Positions 35,997 to 45,092 of a DNA stretch of 64,000 nucleotides are shown piece after piece. The DNA is from Beijerinckiaceae bacterium (GTDB lineage Bacteria > Pseudomonadota > Alphaproteobacteria > Rhizobiales > Beijerinckiaceae): NCBI GenBank assembly GCA_947475995.1, contig CANJNI010000005.1:1-64000 (forward strand), written 5' to 3'. Below the pieces are notes generated by a model. It ran no database searches, was not told where the DNA came from, and saw only the letters and a program-made list of their open reading frames with translations. The translations under genes were made by a program, and so were the position numbers. Positions within the stretch are counted from its first letter, which is position 1. Each line of letters begins with the position of its first letter.

Positions 35997-37019
35997 TCAA
36001 CGACCCGAACTGTAAACCTTGGCCTTTTCGATCACCTCCGGGGCGATGTCGAAAGTCGATTCCACGATCCCCTGGAGCTTGTCCCCGGTCAGCCAGTCTA
36101 TTTCCAGCGCCGCCCGCGCAGCTTCGACGCGCAGTTCGGGGTCCTGCATTGTCTCGTCGAAGGCCCTGCGGAGGACCGCCACAACTGCGGCCGGGACCCC
36201 CGGAGGAGCGACGATCGCATTGCCGACGTCGCTGCCGCTGGCGAAAAGGCTCAATAACTGCTTCTGGGCCTGGTCTTTCGCCAGATCCACGATCGCCGGA
36301 TAATCTTTCAGTTCAGGATGGCGGGCCAGCGAGAACTGGACCAGCGGGTAGATTTTTCTGTCGCGCATCCAGTCCGCATTCTTGGCTGCGATTTCCGCCC
36401 AGGGACGTACTACAGCCTCCACTTCGCCGCGCTCCATGGCGAGCGTTGCGGACGCGACGCCCGGAAATCCCGCCACGACCCGGAATTTTGTCCCGAACAG
36501 ATCATTCATGATCTTGGGAAAAACAACGGACGAGGATGTCGGGCCCGTACCGGCCACGACGGTTTCGATCGTCAGCGCATCCTGAAACGATTTCGCCTTG
36601 GCGGTGTGCCAGACGTGCATGAGCTGGACGTTCGACGTGACTCGCCCGATCCAGCTGAACTTGCGCACATCGTAGCGGACGCCCTGCGTTTCCAGAACCT
36701 GTCCAATGGCCGCCGTCTGCGAAATTTCGCCGATTACGGTGCCGTCGCGCGGGGCGACTTCTGCAAGATAGTTCGCCCCGTTCAGCCCTCCAGCCCCGGG
36801 CATGTTCTGCACCACGACGCGCGGCTTGCCCGGCAGGTGGTTGCCGAAATAGCGGGCGAACAGACGACCGTAGATGTCATAGGAGCCGCCCGCCTCGAAG
36901 GCGATCACCAGATTGATGGTCTTCCCCGCAAAACCTGGCGCATCCTGCGCGCTTGCCGACGTAGCGGACATCAAGGCCAGCGCGCAGAAAATACGCAGCA
37001 TCATCTTTTTCTCCATCAT
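35997..37019 (-). CDS. Tripartite tricarboxylate transporter (TTT) substrate-binding protein, TctC/Bug-like
   Basis: This 340-residue periplasmic protein has a signal peptide (residues 1-25, ending SASAQ). The Bug/TctC fold follows: INLVIAFEAGGSYDIYGR, VVVQNMPGAGGLNGANYL and a closing VIAPPGVPAAVVAVLRRAFD region. TTT binding proteins take up organic acids for TctAB permeases. No TctA or TctB gene is adjacent. Its start (ATG 37019, or ATG 37016) overlaps the stop of the upstream racemase-like gene by four bases, so the two are coupled. Confidence 0.87.
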   Translation of the reverse strand: MMEKKMMLRIFCALALMSATSASAQDAPGFAGKTINLVIAFEAGGSYDIYGRLFARYFGNHLPGKPRVVVQNMPGAGGLNGANYLAEVAPRDGTVIGEISQTAAIGQVLETQGVRYDVRKFSWIGRVTSNVQLMHVWHTAKAKSFQDALTIETVVAGTGPTSSSVVFPKIMNDLFGTKFRVVAGFPGVASATLAMERGEVEAVVRPWAEIAAKNADWMRDRKIYPLVQFSLARHPELKDYPAIVDLAKDQAQKQLLSLFASGSDVGNAIVAPPGVPAAVVAVLRRAFDETMQDPELRVEAARAALEIDWLTGDKLQGIVESTFDIAPEVIEKAKVYSSGR

Positions 37020-37729
37020 TTCGGTTGCGACCCCGCCTTTTGCCATCGCACGCGGCTTTGCGTCAGGCCGAGCTGCGCCAGCATGGCTGCCATCCGGATC
37101 GGGGCCCCGATCCCCTCAACCACCGGGACGCCGAGTTCCTTGCTGAGCCACTTCGGGTTCATCTGGACCGGACATTGCGTGATTCCCTGCGGAATGATCA
37201 CATCCGCGCCGTCCTTTTCGATTAGATCGCGCGCGGCCGCGAGAAATGATTCGATCATCGCATCGCGATTCCGGGCGATGTGCTGCAGATAGAAACCGCT
37301 GGCCCTTCGGCCTGCGATGAAATGCTCCATCCCGTAGGCGATGCATTGCGCCCTGTGGCGCGGAATGGCTGACGGGTGATAGCAGACCACGCCGAAATGC
37401 TCGCCGACCTGCGCGGCGACATGCAGGGCGGCATGCAACGGGCCGATGACCGGAATGTCGACTGCCGACCGGCCGCCGTCAACGCCCAGATCCAGCATGC
37501 CGAGCGGCACGACCGCATCATAACCCTCGCGTTCCGCCTGCCGGAAGGCATCGTGGAAAAGCCCTGCGGCTGCCTGGATTTCAGCAGGCCCCAATCCGTC
37601 GAAGGGACGCGCCGCAACCGGAATGATGCCGACCTCGACATCCGCCGATGCGTAGCTCTTCGCAGCGTCTTCACGAAGTTTGCGCTGGTCGGGAGGATAA
37701 TCCCCGACGACAAATGCGACCCGCACCAT
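37016..37729 (-). CDS. Asp/Glu/hydantoin racemase superfamily protein lacking the catalytic cysteines
   Basis: This 237-residue protein has the double-domain fold of the Asp/Glu/hydantoin racemase family: ADVEVGIIPVA, DAVVPLGMLDLGVDGG, DIPVIGPLHAALHVA and GADVIIPQGITQCP. Active racemases use one cysteine in each domain. Here the first position is filled by Gly-Met (77-78) and the second by Gly182; the nearest cysteine, Cys186, is displaced. The chemistry is therefore probably not racemisation; isomerase, decarboxylase-like or hydrolase activity is possible. ATG 37729 follows a GGGGGG site. It is coupled to the TTT binding-protein gene. Confidence 0.75.
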   Translation of the reverse strand: MVRVAFVVGDYPPDQRKLREDAAKSYASADVEVGIIPVAARPFDGLGPAEIQAAAGLFHDAFRQAEREGYDAVVPLGMLDLGVDGGRSAVDIPVIGPLHAALHVAAQVGEHFGVVCYHPSAIPRHRAQCIAYGMEHFIAGRRASGFYLQHIARNRDAMIESFLAAARDLIEKDGADVIIPQGITQCPVQMNPKWLSKELGVPVVEGIGAPIRMAAMLAQLGLTQSRVRWQKAGSQPK

Positions 37730-37826
37730 GCATCCCCCCGAATGTTTTGTGGATGAAACGTGGTTTTGCGCGCCTTGGCAAGAGAACCTTTCAGCGCCTA
37801 TGCTGGTTGCAAAAGCGAAGGAAACC

Positions 37827-38228
37827 ATGCGTCTGCGACCCAGCCTGACTTTCGACGACATTCAGAAGATTGTGGCTGCGGCCAAGAACGAGGCCAGCCG
37901 TTATGGCCTTTCGCCAACGATAGCGATTGTCGATCACGCGGGAGTTCTGCTTTATCTGGAGCGGCCAGATACGCACACGCCACTCGCGATCGACATGTCT
38001 ACCGGCAAGGCGCGCACGGCGGCCTTTCGGGAGCGGCCAAGTTCGGCGCTGGAAGAGCGCGTCAAGGAACGGCCCGGATTTCTCACCATGCCAGGCATGA
38101 TTGCGGCCCGTGGCGGCGTGCCGCTGGTTTGGAAGAACGAATATGTCGGCGGCATCGGAATCTCGGGCATCGCCGAATTTGACGAAATCGTCGCGAAGGC
38201 CGGCGCCGCCGCGCTGGATGAGAGCTGA
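37827..38228 (+). CDS. GlcG/HbpS-like heme-degrading family protein
   Basis: This 133-residue protein of the GlcG/HbpS (DUF336) family has the signature LTFDDIQKIVAAAKNEASRYG near the start, followed by TIAIVDHAGVLL, STGKARTAAF and GGVPLVWKNEYVGGIGISG. Members bind heme or accompany glycolate and other small-molecule pathways; a role here cannot be fixed. ATG 37827 is chosen because GAAGGAA lies 6-12 bases upstream; ATG 37800 gives a short extension. It is divergent from the racemase homologue and precedes a binding-protein gene. Confidence 0.8.
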   Translation: MRLRPSLTFDDIQKIVAAAKNEASRYGLSPTIAIVDHAGVLLYLERPDTHTPLAIDMSTGKARTAAFRERPSSALEERVKERPGFLTMPGMIAARGGVPLVWKNEYVGGIGISGIAEFDEIVAKAGAAALDES

Positions 38229-38313
38229 GCGGTTCAGCATTTGCAGCGAACTGGAAAATTCGACGCGCCTGCGATAGGTTTGCACGTCAGGAAAAGACAA
38301 TCTGGAGGAACGC

Positions 38314-39366
38314 ATGAAATCGTCAGGACAACGGTCCTTGCTGTCTGCCGTCACAGGCCTCTCCGGATTGCTGCTTGCGACGTGCGCACACGCGGCGCCC
38401 GCGACGGTTGCGGAGATCGCCAATTACAACGGCGCCGACCGGCAGAAGATTCTCGAAGAAGGGGCCCGCAAGGAAAAGGGCCTGATGATCTACACGACCG
38501 GAACGCAGATCCAGCCGCTCATCGACGCGTTCAAGAAGAAATATCCGTATCTCGACGTGAACATGCCGCGCGCCTCTTCGCAGGATGTCTCGCGCAAGGT
38601 GATCGAGGAATATAACGCGGGCGTCTTCGAGCCGGACGTGTTCGAACTCTCGTCCTACGGTTTGATTGCGCCGCGCGAGGTCGGCATTCTGCAGGCCTTC
38701 AATTCGCCGCAGTCCGCCGAATATCCCTCCTCGGCGATCGAAGGAAATCGCTACTGGATCAGCGTTCGCGAATCCTATGTGGGGATTGGGTACAATCCGA
38801 ACATCATTCCGACCGCCGAAGCGCCGAAAACATACGACGATCTGCTCGACCCGAAATGGAAGGGCAAGATGGCGATCTCCAATTCGCTTTCAACAACCGC
38901 CAATGCGGTCGGGGCGATGGTGCTCGCGAAGGGCGAGGACTATGTGCGCAAGCTCGGCGCGCAGGACAATCGCGTCTATCCGTTGCTCGGCCGCGCCCTC
39001 GCCAATTTGACGATTTCGGGCGAAGTGCCGCTGTCCTGGACGACCTACGACTCGCATGTGAAAGCCAGTCAGGAGCAGAAGGCGCCGATCGCCTGGTTCG
39101 CCCCGGGCCCGGTGGCGGTCACCGACACATCGGTCGCGCTGGCCTCCAAGGCCCCGCATCCACACGCGGCCATGCTGTTCATCGACTATCTGCTGTCGCA
39201 GGAAGGTCAGGAGCTCTACCAGAAGCTCGGCTATTCTTCCGCCCGGAAGGGTCTGGAGCCGAAGGACATCAAGCTCGAAAAATATTATCTGACCAATCGC
39301 CCGACCTACCTGCAGGACTATGAAAAGTGGTCCGCGCTCACCGAGCGCTTCATCATGAAGAAATGA
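38314..39366 (+). CDS. ABC transporter substrate-binding protein (family 1), orphan
   Basis: This 350-residue periplasmic binding protein is a close relative of the one at 2298: both have the ILxYKGADR/IANYNGADR stretch, then EEGARKEKGLMIYTTG, DLLDPKWKGKMA and a final family-typical tail. A signal peptide (residues 1-28, ending CAHAAP) precedes it, and the start has a strong GGAGGAACGC ribosome site. No permease or ATPase is next to it. The GlcG-like gene lies 85 bases upstream, so it may serve the same small-molecule pathway. Confidence 0.88.
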   Translation: MKSSGQRSLLSAVTGLSGLLLATCAHAAPATVAEIANYNGADRQKILEEGARKEKGLMIYTTGTQIQPLIDAFKKKYPYLDVNMPRASSQDVSRKVIEEYNAGVFEPDVFELSSYGLIAPREVGILQAFNSPQSAEYPSSAIEGNRYWISVRESYVGIGYNPNIIPTAEAPKTYDDLLDPKWKGKMAISNSLSTTANAVGAMVLAKGEDYVRKLGAQDNRVYPLLGRALANLTISGEVPLSWTTYDSHVKASQEQKAPIAWFAPGPVAVTDTSVALASKAPHPHAAMLFIDYLLSQEGQELYQKLGYSSARKGLEPKDIKLEKYYLTNRPTYLQDYEKWSALTERFIMKK

Positions 39367-40404
39367 TCAGCCGCGCTCGAACAGCAGAACGCCCTCACCG
39401 TCACGGGTGCGTCCCACGCGCCCGTGACTGAGCAGGTAGTGCAAATGCGCGATGCTTTCCGACAGGGCCATCCGCTCGTGGCCGGTGCCGACAGCGCGCG
39501 GAAACAGCAGCCCTGCAATGTCGAACGCATGACGCGGGCGATCCAGTCCGGCGATGACCGAATCGAGCCGCACATCGTGATGCTTGTGCATCTGGCCGAG
39601 TCTTACCGGCAGGCCCCGGAACGGCAGGCCGTGGCCGGGCAGAACCAGCGTGTCGACCGGAAGTTCTCCGAAGATCGCCATTGAATCCAGATAGGTCTTG
39701 AGCGGATCATCCTCGGGCGTGCGCCAGTCGACGCCCACGAAAGGCGTGATGCGCGGCAGGATCTGGTCGCCCGCGATCAGGATATGATCTTCCTCGCAAT
39801 AGAAGGACGCATGCGCTTCGGCATGTCCGCCCGCGATGATGATGCGCCAGTTGCGCTGGCCAAATCGCACGACGTCGCCATGCGAGAACGAACTGTCCAG
39901 TTCGGGCGGCGCACTCATCATGGCGGTGATCGACTTGCCGAAGGCGCTTCGTCGCGCGGCCTTCTCTGCCGGATAGCCGTGTTCGATCAGGAACCGGGTC
40001 TGACCCGGAAGCGCGTCTCCGGACATTTCGCCGTGCCGCATCACGGCGGTTTGCCACTCCACCATGGTCGCCGCGAGCGACAGATCGAAGGTCTGCGCCA
40101 GATGGCGCGCCGCCCCGATGTGGTCGGGATGTCCATGGGTGGCGATCAGGCGTCGAAAGCGCTTGCCCGCGAAGGGCCCTGACGCGAGGGCCGCCCAGAT
40201 GGCGATGGAGTCTTCTGTTGCCAGTCCGCAATCGACGATCGTCCAGCCATCGCCGTCGTCCAGCACCCAGATGTTCACATGGTCCAGCGCCAGCGGGAGC
40301 GGCAGGCGCACCCACCAGACACCGGGCGCCATCTCGTAAGTTTCGCCTGCAGCGGGGGGAGCCTCGTAGGGGAAAAGAATCTGGGGTTGGCCTGTTTGCG
40401 ACAT
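39367..40404 (-). CDS. MBL-fold metallo-hydrolase
   Basis: This 345-residue metallo-beta-lactamase-fold enzyme has the zinc-binding motif THGHPDH (His90, His92, Asp94, His95). Further ligand candidates are GGHAEAHASF and a late LVLPGHGLPF. A C-terminal domain of about 80 residues follows (HLHYLLSHGRVGR), as in LACTB2-like and glyoxalase II-related hydrolases that act on thioesters or nucleic acids. Substrate unknown. It converges on the binding-protein gene with no gap and is divergent from the GNAT paralogue. Confidence 0.85.
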   Translation of the reverse strand: MSQTGQPQILFPYEAPPAAGETYEMAPGVWWVRLPLPLALDHVNIWVLDDGDGWTIVDCGLATEDSIAIWAALASGPFAGKRFRRLIATHGHPDHIGAARHLAQTFDLSLAATMVEWQTAVMRHGEMSGDALPGQTRFLIEHGYPAEKAARRSAFGKSITAMMSAPPELDSSFSHGDVVRFGQRNWRIIIAGGHAEAHASFYCEEDHILIAGDQILPRITPFVGVDWRTPEDDPLKTYLDSMAIFGELPVDTLVLPGHGLPFRGLPVRLGQMHKHHDVRLDSVIAGLDRPRHAFDIAGLLFPRAVGTGHERMALSESIAHLHYLLSHGRVGRTRDGEGVLLFERG

Positions 40405-40565
40405 TCATCCGTTCCGGGCGCTGACCCGGCCTTGCTGGAAATGCTTGGACGATCCGGCCCGCTGGCATTCACCAAGTTCGGGGAAAGCGCAGGCGTGGGG
40501 CCGGAATGGTTGCTAAAGTCCTAACACACTTCATCCAATCCGAACTGCCCCCGGGACATGGCTGC

Positions 40566-41735
40566 ATGACCGAAACCGCACTCCGGGCCCCCGCGCCCCC
40601 AGACGCCGAACTCCGTGGCGGGGCAATCCCCCTCCGCGAGGGCGCGGCGCGCCGCAGGTTTCGCGTCCAGGTGCAGACGAATCTCGATCCCTTGCCGGCT
40701 GCCTGGGGCCGCCTCGAAGCCACGGGTCACCACACGGCTTTCCAGACACAGGCCTGGCTTTTGCCATGGTACAGGATCATCGCGCATCATCGCGGCGCAA
40801 AGCCCCTGCTGGTCACCGTCTCCGACGCGGTCAGCCACGAACCTCTGCTTTTCTTTCCGCTCGTCACGCGCCGCGACGATACCTACCGCTGGATCGAATT
40901 CGCCGATCTGGGCGTGAGCGATTACAACGCGCCGCTGGTAGCGCCCGGCTTCGCGCCCGACGAGCGGCAGCTTCGCCGTCTCATGCGCGAATTTTTCAGC
41001 GCCCTGCCCTCCGCCGATCTGCTGCGGTTCGACAAGACGCCCGATACGCTGGGCGATGCGCCCAATCCGCTCGCCGGGCACGAAATGTTCCACCGCATGC
41101 GCTTCCAGTCCTGGGGTGTCGGCTTGCCGGCGACGCGCGCCGGGTTCGAAGCCGGTCTGTCGCCCGGTTTCTTGAAGGAGCTTGGCCGCAAGCATCGCCG
41201 CCTCGCCGGCAAGGGCGAGGTCCGGCTTCAGCTTGCCGGTTCCGAGCGCGAAGTGGTCGAGATCTTCGGCGCGCTCGTCGATCAGCGTCGCAGACGATTC
41301 ACCGAACTCGGCCGCGAGAATGTTCTCGATGACGCCGTCTTCCGCGATTTCTACGAGACCGTTATCCTGTCATCGCTGCGGACCGGCTTTGCCTCTCTGG
41401 CGGCGCTGCGCTGCGGGGACGAAATCGTCGCCACCCTGTTCGGCCTGCGCAGTCGCGGGGCGTTCCATCTGCTCATGTCCACCATGCAGGGCGGCAAGTG
41501 GAAAAGCAGTTCGCCCGGCAATGTCGCCATCGACGAAATGATTTCCGCGATGATCGGTGAAGGCGAAGATCATTTCGACTTCACCATCGGCGACGAACTC
41601 TACAAGCGCGACTTCGGCGCCAGGCCGGCCAATCTCTACGAATGTGTCCGCGCCCAGTCCATTCTGGGCGCGCCTTTCGCGTTCAAGACCAACGCGCGGG
41701 CGATCATCCGCAACAGGTTGCGCGGATTGAAATAG
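40566..41735 (+). CDS. GNAT/FemAB-like acyltransferase, paralogue of the enzyme at 21662
   Basis: This 389-residue protein shares its layout with the product of 21662-22876: FQTQAWLLPWYRI, GVSDYNAPLVAPG, FLKELGRKHRRLAGKG, KWKSSSPGNVAIDEM and HFDFTIGDELYKRDFG. It belongs to the same CelD/BcsL-like acetyltransferase group, thought to acylate a polysaccharide or related acceptor. ATG 40566 is chosen; the frame is open back to 40506. It stands alone between the MBL gene and a convergent binding-protein gene, with no polysaccharide gene directly adjacent. Confidence 0.72.
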   Translation: MTETALRAPAPPDAELRGGAIPLREGAARRRFRVQVQTNLDPLPAAWGRLEATGHHTAFQTQAWLLPWYRIIAHHRGAKPLLVTVSDAVSHEPLLFFPLVTRRDDTYRWIEFADLGVSDYNAPLVAPGFAPDERQLRRLMREFFSALPSADLLRFDKTPDTLGDAPNPLAGHEMFHRMRFQSWGVGLPATRAGFEAGLSPGFLKELGRKHRRLAGKGEVRLQLAGSEREVVEIFGALVDQRRRRFTELGRENVLDDAVFRDFYETVILSSLRTGFASLAALRCGDEIVATLFGLRSRGAFHLLMSTMQGGKWKSSSPGNVAIDEMISAMIGEGEDHFDFTIGDELYKRDFGARPANLYECVRAQSILGAPFAFKTNARAIIRNRLRGLK

Positions 41736-41750
41736 TCCTTTGATTCGGGA

Positions 41751-42776
41751 TTATTTCTGCAGGCCCAGTTCGCGCGCCAGCATACGGGCGCGTTCCTCGC
41801 TGACTTCGAAATTCACTTCCTTCGCGCCTTTCAGGGGAATGCAGCCGGCCTTGCCGTCCGGATCGCCCACCACCGCGACCGCATTGACGCTGCAGTAAAG
41901 TTTCGTGGCTTCCAGCGACAGCGTCCAGTTGAGGAACAGCCGCGCCGCATTGGGGTGCGGGGCCTTCGCCACCACCGCAATGTCGCGCGCCGAAGCAAGC
42001 TGCGGCTCTGACGGATAAAGCACTGCGATGGGGGCTTTCTTGTCGATCAGCGGCGTTGCGAAAGTCGCGATGGTCGGAAAATTCATCAGCGACGAGCCTG
42101 CCGCCACGAGCTGTACGCCCGACGCGCCGCTCGGCGTCAGCTTGAAATCCTGAGTTCCAAGCTTGCGCAAGAACTCGATGCCGAAACTGGCCTCGATCGC
42201 GTCCAGCCAACCCATGTAATTATCGGCCGCACGCGGATCGGACAGAACGATGCGGCCCTTCCACTTCGGATCGATGATCTGCGCCCATGTCTTGGGCGCA
42301 TCTTCAGGTTTGATGTGTTCGGTATTGTACGCGAGAGCCAGAATTTCATTCGTCCAGGTGTAATGACGTTCATGCACGCCGGACGCCGGCCAGTTGGCAA
42401 GGTTCGGCGCAAAACTCCTGTCGAGCGGCGCGAACCATTCGGGGTTCTTCTTGAACGGCAGCGGCGAAGCGACTGAGAAAATATCCGCCTGCGTGCCGCT
42501 GCCGTCGAATTCCGTTGCAAACCGCTGCACCAGCGGCGCGGTCGGCGCCCGGAAAGTTTCGCCCTTCACGCCGTAGCGCTTTTCGAAGGCGGTGAGCAAT
42601 TGCTTCGAATTCACGTCGTTCATCGACGTGTAGAGCATCACGACGCCTTCCTTTTTCGCGGCGTCGATCAGCGCTTGCGGCGGATCGAGATCCGCCAGAG
42701 TCTGGGCCTTCACGATGGCGATGCCGCCGAGCAGTGCGGCAGATGCAAACGCGCCCCGAAGCGTGGCTTTTTTCAT
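41751..42776 (-). CDS. ABC transporter substrate-binding protein (family 1), orphan
   Basis: This 341-residue periplasmic binding protein has a signal peptide (residues 1-24, ending VKAQT). It carries the FbpA-like AAKKEGVVMLYTSMND, LLTAFEKRYGVKGETF, TWAQIIDPKWKGRIVLSDP and SGVQLVAAGSSLMNFPT segments. A GGGAGGA ribosome site precedes ATG 42776. It lies downstream of ruvC, where ruvA and ruvB would normally be, and no transporter partner is adjacent. The ligand is unknown; an iron or small-anion ligand is usual for the family. Confidence 0.87.
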   Translation of the reverse strand: MKKATLRGAFASAALLGGIAIVKAQTLADLDPPQALIDAAKKEGVVMLYTSMNDVNSKQLLTAFEKRYGVKGETFRAPTAPLVQRFATEFDGSGTQADIFSVASPLPFKKNPEWFAPLDRSFAPNLANWPASGVHERHYTWTNEILALAYNTEHIKPEDAPKTWAQIIDPKWKGRIVLSDPRAADNYMGWLDAIEASFGIEFLRKLGTQDFKLTPSGASGVQLVAAGSSLMNFPTIATFATPLIDKKAPIAVLYPSEPQLASARDIAVVAKAPHPNAARLFLNWTLSLEATKLYCSVNAVAVVGDPDGKAGCIPLKGAKEVNFEVSEERARMLARELGLQK

Positions 42777-42857
42777 GGTGTCCTCCCGGCTTTCGTGCAG
42801 CTTGCCCTGCATCTTTCGGCACAAATCCTCTGCCAAAAAGTCGCGGGCCGCAACCTG

Positions 42858-43379
42858 CTATCGCGCCGCAGCCGCGATCTTCTCGCGCATGTCGCGCGCG
42901 CCTCGATGCTGCGCGTGGCAGATCGCCACCGCCAGCGCATCGGCGGCGTCGGCGGAGCCTGCGTCCGAGCGCGGCAGCAGCACTTTCACCATCATGGCGA
43001 TCTGCTGTTTGTCGGCGTGGCCCGAGCCCACGACAGTCTTCTTGATCAGATTTGCCGCATATTCGGCGACGCGGATTCCTGCCAGCGACGGGGCCAGCAA
43101 GGCGATGCCGCGCGCCTGTCCGAGTTTCAGAGCCGATTGTGGATCGCGGTTCACGAAGGTCTCTTCCACCGCCGCCTCGTCGGGCCGGTGCAGGTGGATG
43201 ACTTCGCCCAGGCCCTCGTGCAATTGCCGCAACCGGTCAGCCATTTCCAGTTTGTCGTTGGAATGAACCGACCCGCACGCTAGGAAGGCGAGGCGCGAGC
43301 CCGTGCATTCGACGATCCCCCAGCCCGTATGGCGGAGGCCGGGATCAATCCCAAGAATGCGAATCGGGGCCGTGCTCAT
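42858..43379 (-). CDS. ruvC: Crossover junction endodeoxyribonuclease RuvC
   Basis: This 173-residue RuvC resolves Holliday junctions. The catalytic aspartate is Asp12 in [13 protein letters not shown]. The other acidic residues lie in [23 protein letters not shown] and [15 protein letters not shown]. The gene is normally followed by ruvA and ruvB and preceded by yebC; here yebC is present, but a divergent TauE gene separates them, and ruvAB are not in the window. The stop lies 81 bases from the downstream binding-protein start. Confidence 0.95.
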   Translation of the reverse strand: MSTAPIRILGIDPGLRHTGWGIVECTGSRLAFLACGSVHSNDKLEMADRLRQLHEGLGEVIHLHRPDEAAVEETFVNRDPQSALKLGQARGIALLAPSLAGIRVAEYAANLIKKTVVGSGHADKQQIAMMVKVLLPRSDAGSADAADALAVAICHAQHRGARDMREKIAAAAR

Positions 43380-43429
43380 ATGGTCTTCTACCCGGTCGCA
43401 CGCGGTTCGGGCAAAAGCTGGTCGCCCGA

Positions 43430-44206
43430 ATGCAGGAACTCAGCGTCGCCGCCTTTGGAGATGCGCTCACACATCCGATCACCTGGTTTATCGTCGCCAC
43501 CACGCTGGTGAGCGGCGTCGTGCGGGGCTTCTCGGGCTTCGGGGGCGCGCTGATTTTCATTCCGGTCATATCGGCTGCGCTCGGGCCGAAAATCGCTGTG
43601 CCGACCTTCTATCTGTCCGACCTTGGATCTGCGACGCCTTATGGCGTCGCGTCCGTCCGCAAATGCAACTGGTTCATGGTGCTGCCGATGCTTATCGGCA
43701 CATGGATCGCCCAGCCGTTCGGGGCCATGTTGCTGGAGACCATGAACCCCGGCCTGTTGCGCTGGGGCATGGCGGCGATGGTCTTTGCGATGCTGGCTCT
43801 GCTGCTCACCGGCTGGCGGTTTCGCGGCGAGCCGAAGGCATGGCTGACGTTTCTGGTGGGACTTTTCGCCGGCGGACTCGGGGGCGCCACGGGAATCTCC
43901 GGCCCGCCCGTCATCGCCTACTGGCTCGGCGGTCGCACGGATGCGGTGACGACGCGGGCCAACATCATGGTCTATTACGCCTTCTCGTCGATGGCGATTG
44001 ACGTCATTTATTTCCTGAAGGGCATCTTCACGGTGCAGATCGTGTTCTACGCGCTGATGGTCTGGCCCTGTTACGCAGCGGGTCTGGCCATCGGCGCGCG
44101 CCTGTTCGGCAAGGCGTCGGAGCAGACGTTCCGGCGCGTCGCCTATGCGCTCGTGGCGATTTCGGCGGTGATCAGTCTGCCGTTGTTTGACGGTCTGATC
44201 AGGTAA
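43430..44206 (+). CDS. TauE/SafE (sulfite exporter) family membrane protein
   Basis: This 258-residue protein has about eight hydrophobic helices and the two TauE/SafE repeat cores: [19 protein letters not shown] near residue 33 and [20 protein letters not shown] near residue 145. Members export sulfite, sulfoacetate or other small acids. It is transcribed divergently from ruvC with a 50-base gap and convergently with yebC, so it interrupts the usual yebC-ruvC order. No sulfur genes are nearby. Confidence 0.85.
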   Translation: MQELSVAAFGDALTHPITWFIVATTLVSGVVRGFSGFGGALIFIPVISAALGPKIAVPTFYLSDLGSATPYGVASVRKCNWFMVLPMLIGTWIAQPFGAMLLETMNPGLLRWGMAAMVFAMLALLLTGWRFRGEPKAWLTFLVGLFAGGLGGATGISGPPVIAYWLGGRTDAVTTRANIMVYYAFSSMAIDVIYFLKGIFTVQIVFYALMVWPCYAAGLAIGARLFGKASEQTFRRVAYALVAISAVISLPLFDGLIR

Positions 44207-44244
44207 GTTGGACCGCCTCTGTCCAGCGCGCGAACTTCGACCGC

Positions 44245-44991
44245 TTACCCGCCCAGCTTCTGCGCCAGCGCGTCCGAAATCTCGAAGTTTGCATAGACGT
44301 TCTGCACGTCGTCGTTGTCTTCAAGCGCGCTCATCAGCCGCATGGCCTTTTCGCCGGCTTCGTCATCCAGCATGGCGGTGGTCTGCGCGCGCCAGATGAG
44401 CTTTGCCTTGCGGGCCTCGCCGAATTTGGCGTCGAGCGCCTTGGAGACTTCCGCAAAGCCTTCCATGCTGGTGATGATTTCGTGGCCGTCTTCGTTGGAA
44501 ACCACATCGTCCGCGCCCGCCTCAATGGCGGCTTCCATCATCTGGTCGTCGGTGGCGACCTTCCGGTCGTATTCGATGGACCCGATATGATCGAACATGA
44601 ACGACACCGCGCCGGTGGCGGTCATTTCGCCGCCCGCCTTGGTGAAGAACGAACGCACTTCGCTGGCAGTGCGGTTGCGGTTGTCGGTCAGCGCCTCGAT
44701 GATGACCGCGACGCCGCCCGGCGCGCGGCCCTCGTAGCGCACTTCGTCATAGTTCTCGCCATCGGCCCCGGAGGCCTTCTTGATGGCGCGCTCGATATTG
44801 TCCTTGGGCATATTTTCCGCGCGCGCCGCCAGCACCGCGAGGCGCAGGCGCGGGTTCATGGCCGGGTCCGGCATGCCCATCTTGGCCGCCACGGTGATTT
44901 CGCGCGCCAGCTTGCCGAAAACCTTGGAGCGAAGGGCGTCCTGCTTGCCCTTCTTGTGCATGATGTTCTTGAACTGACTATGGCCGGCCAT
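44245..44991 (-). CDS. yebC: YebC/PmpR family protein
   Basis: This 248-residue protein begins [18 protein letters not shown], the hallmark of YebC/PmpR proteins. The three-domain fold is evident, with [27 protein letters not shown] and [19 protein letters not shown]. YebC proteins were annotated as transcription regulators of ruvC or quorum sensing; recent work places them on ribosomes, relieving stalls at proline-rich sequences. It lies upstream of ruvC but is cut off from it by the TauE gene. Confidence 0.95.
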   Translation of the reverse strand: MAGHSQFKNIMHKKGKQDALRSKVFGKLAREITVAAKMGMPDPAMNPRLRLAVLAARAENMPKDNIERAIKKASGADGENYDEVRYEGRAPGGVAVIIEALTDNRNRTASEVRSFFTKAGGEMTATGAVSFMFDHIGSIEYDRKVATDDQMMEAAIEAGADDVVSNEDGHEIITSMEGFAEVSKALDAKFGEARKAKLIWRAQTTAMLDDEAGEKAMRLMSALEDNDDVQNVYANFEISDALAQKLGG

Positions 44992-45092
44992 TCCATTCCC
45001 CGTGGCGATTGAACGCGGGTCAGGTCCGTGAGGCCGCCCGCCAAATCCGGGCCGCGTTATACGCTGGCGGTTTCGGGAAATAAAGGAAGCGC

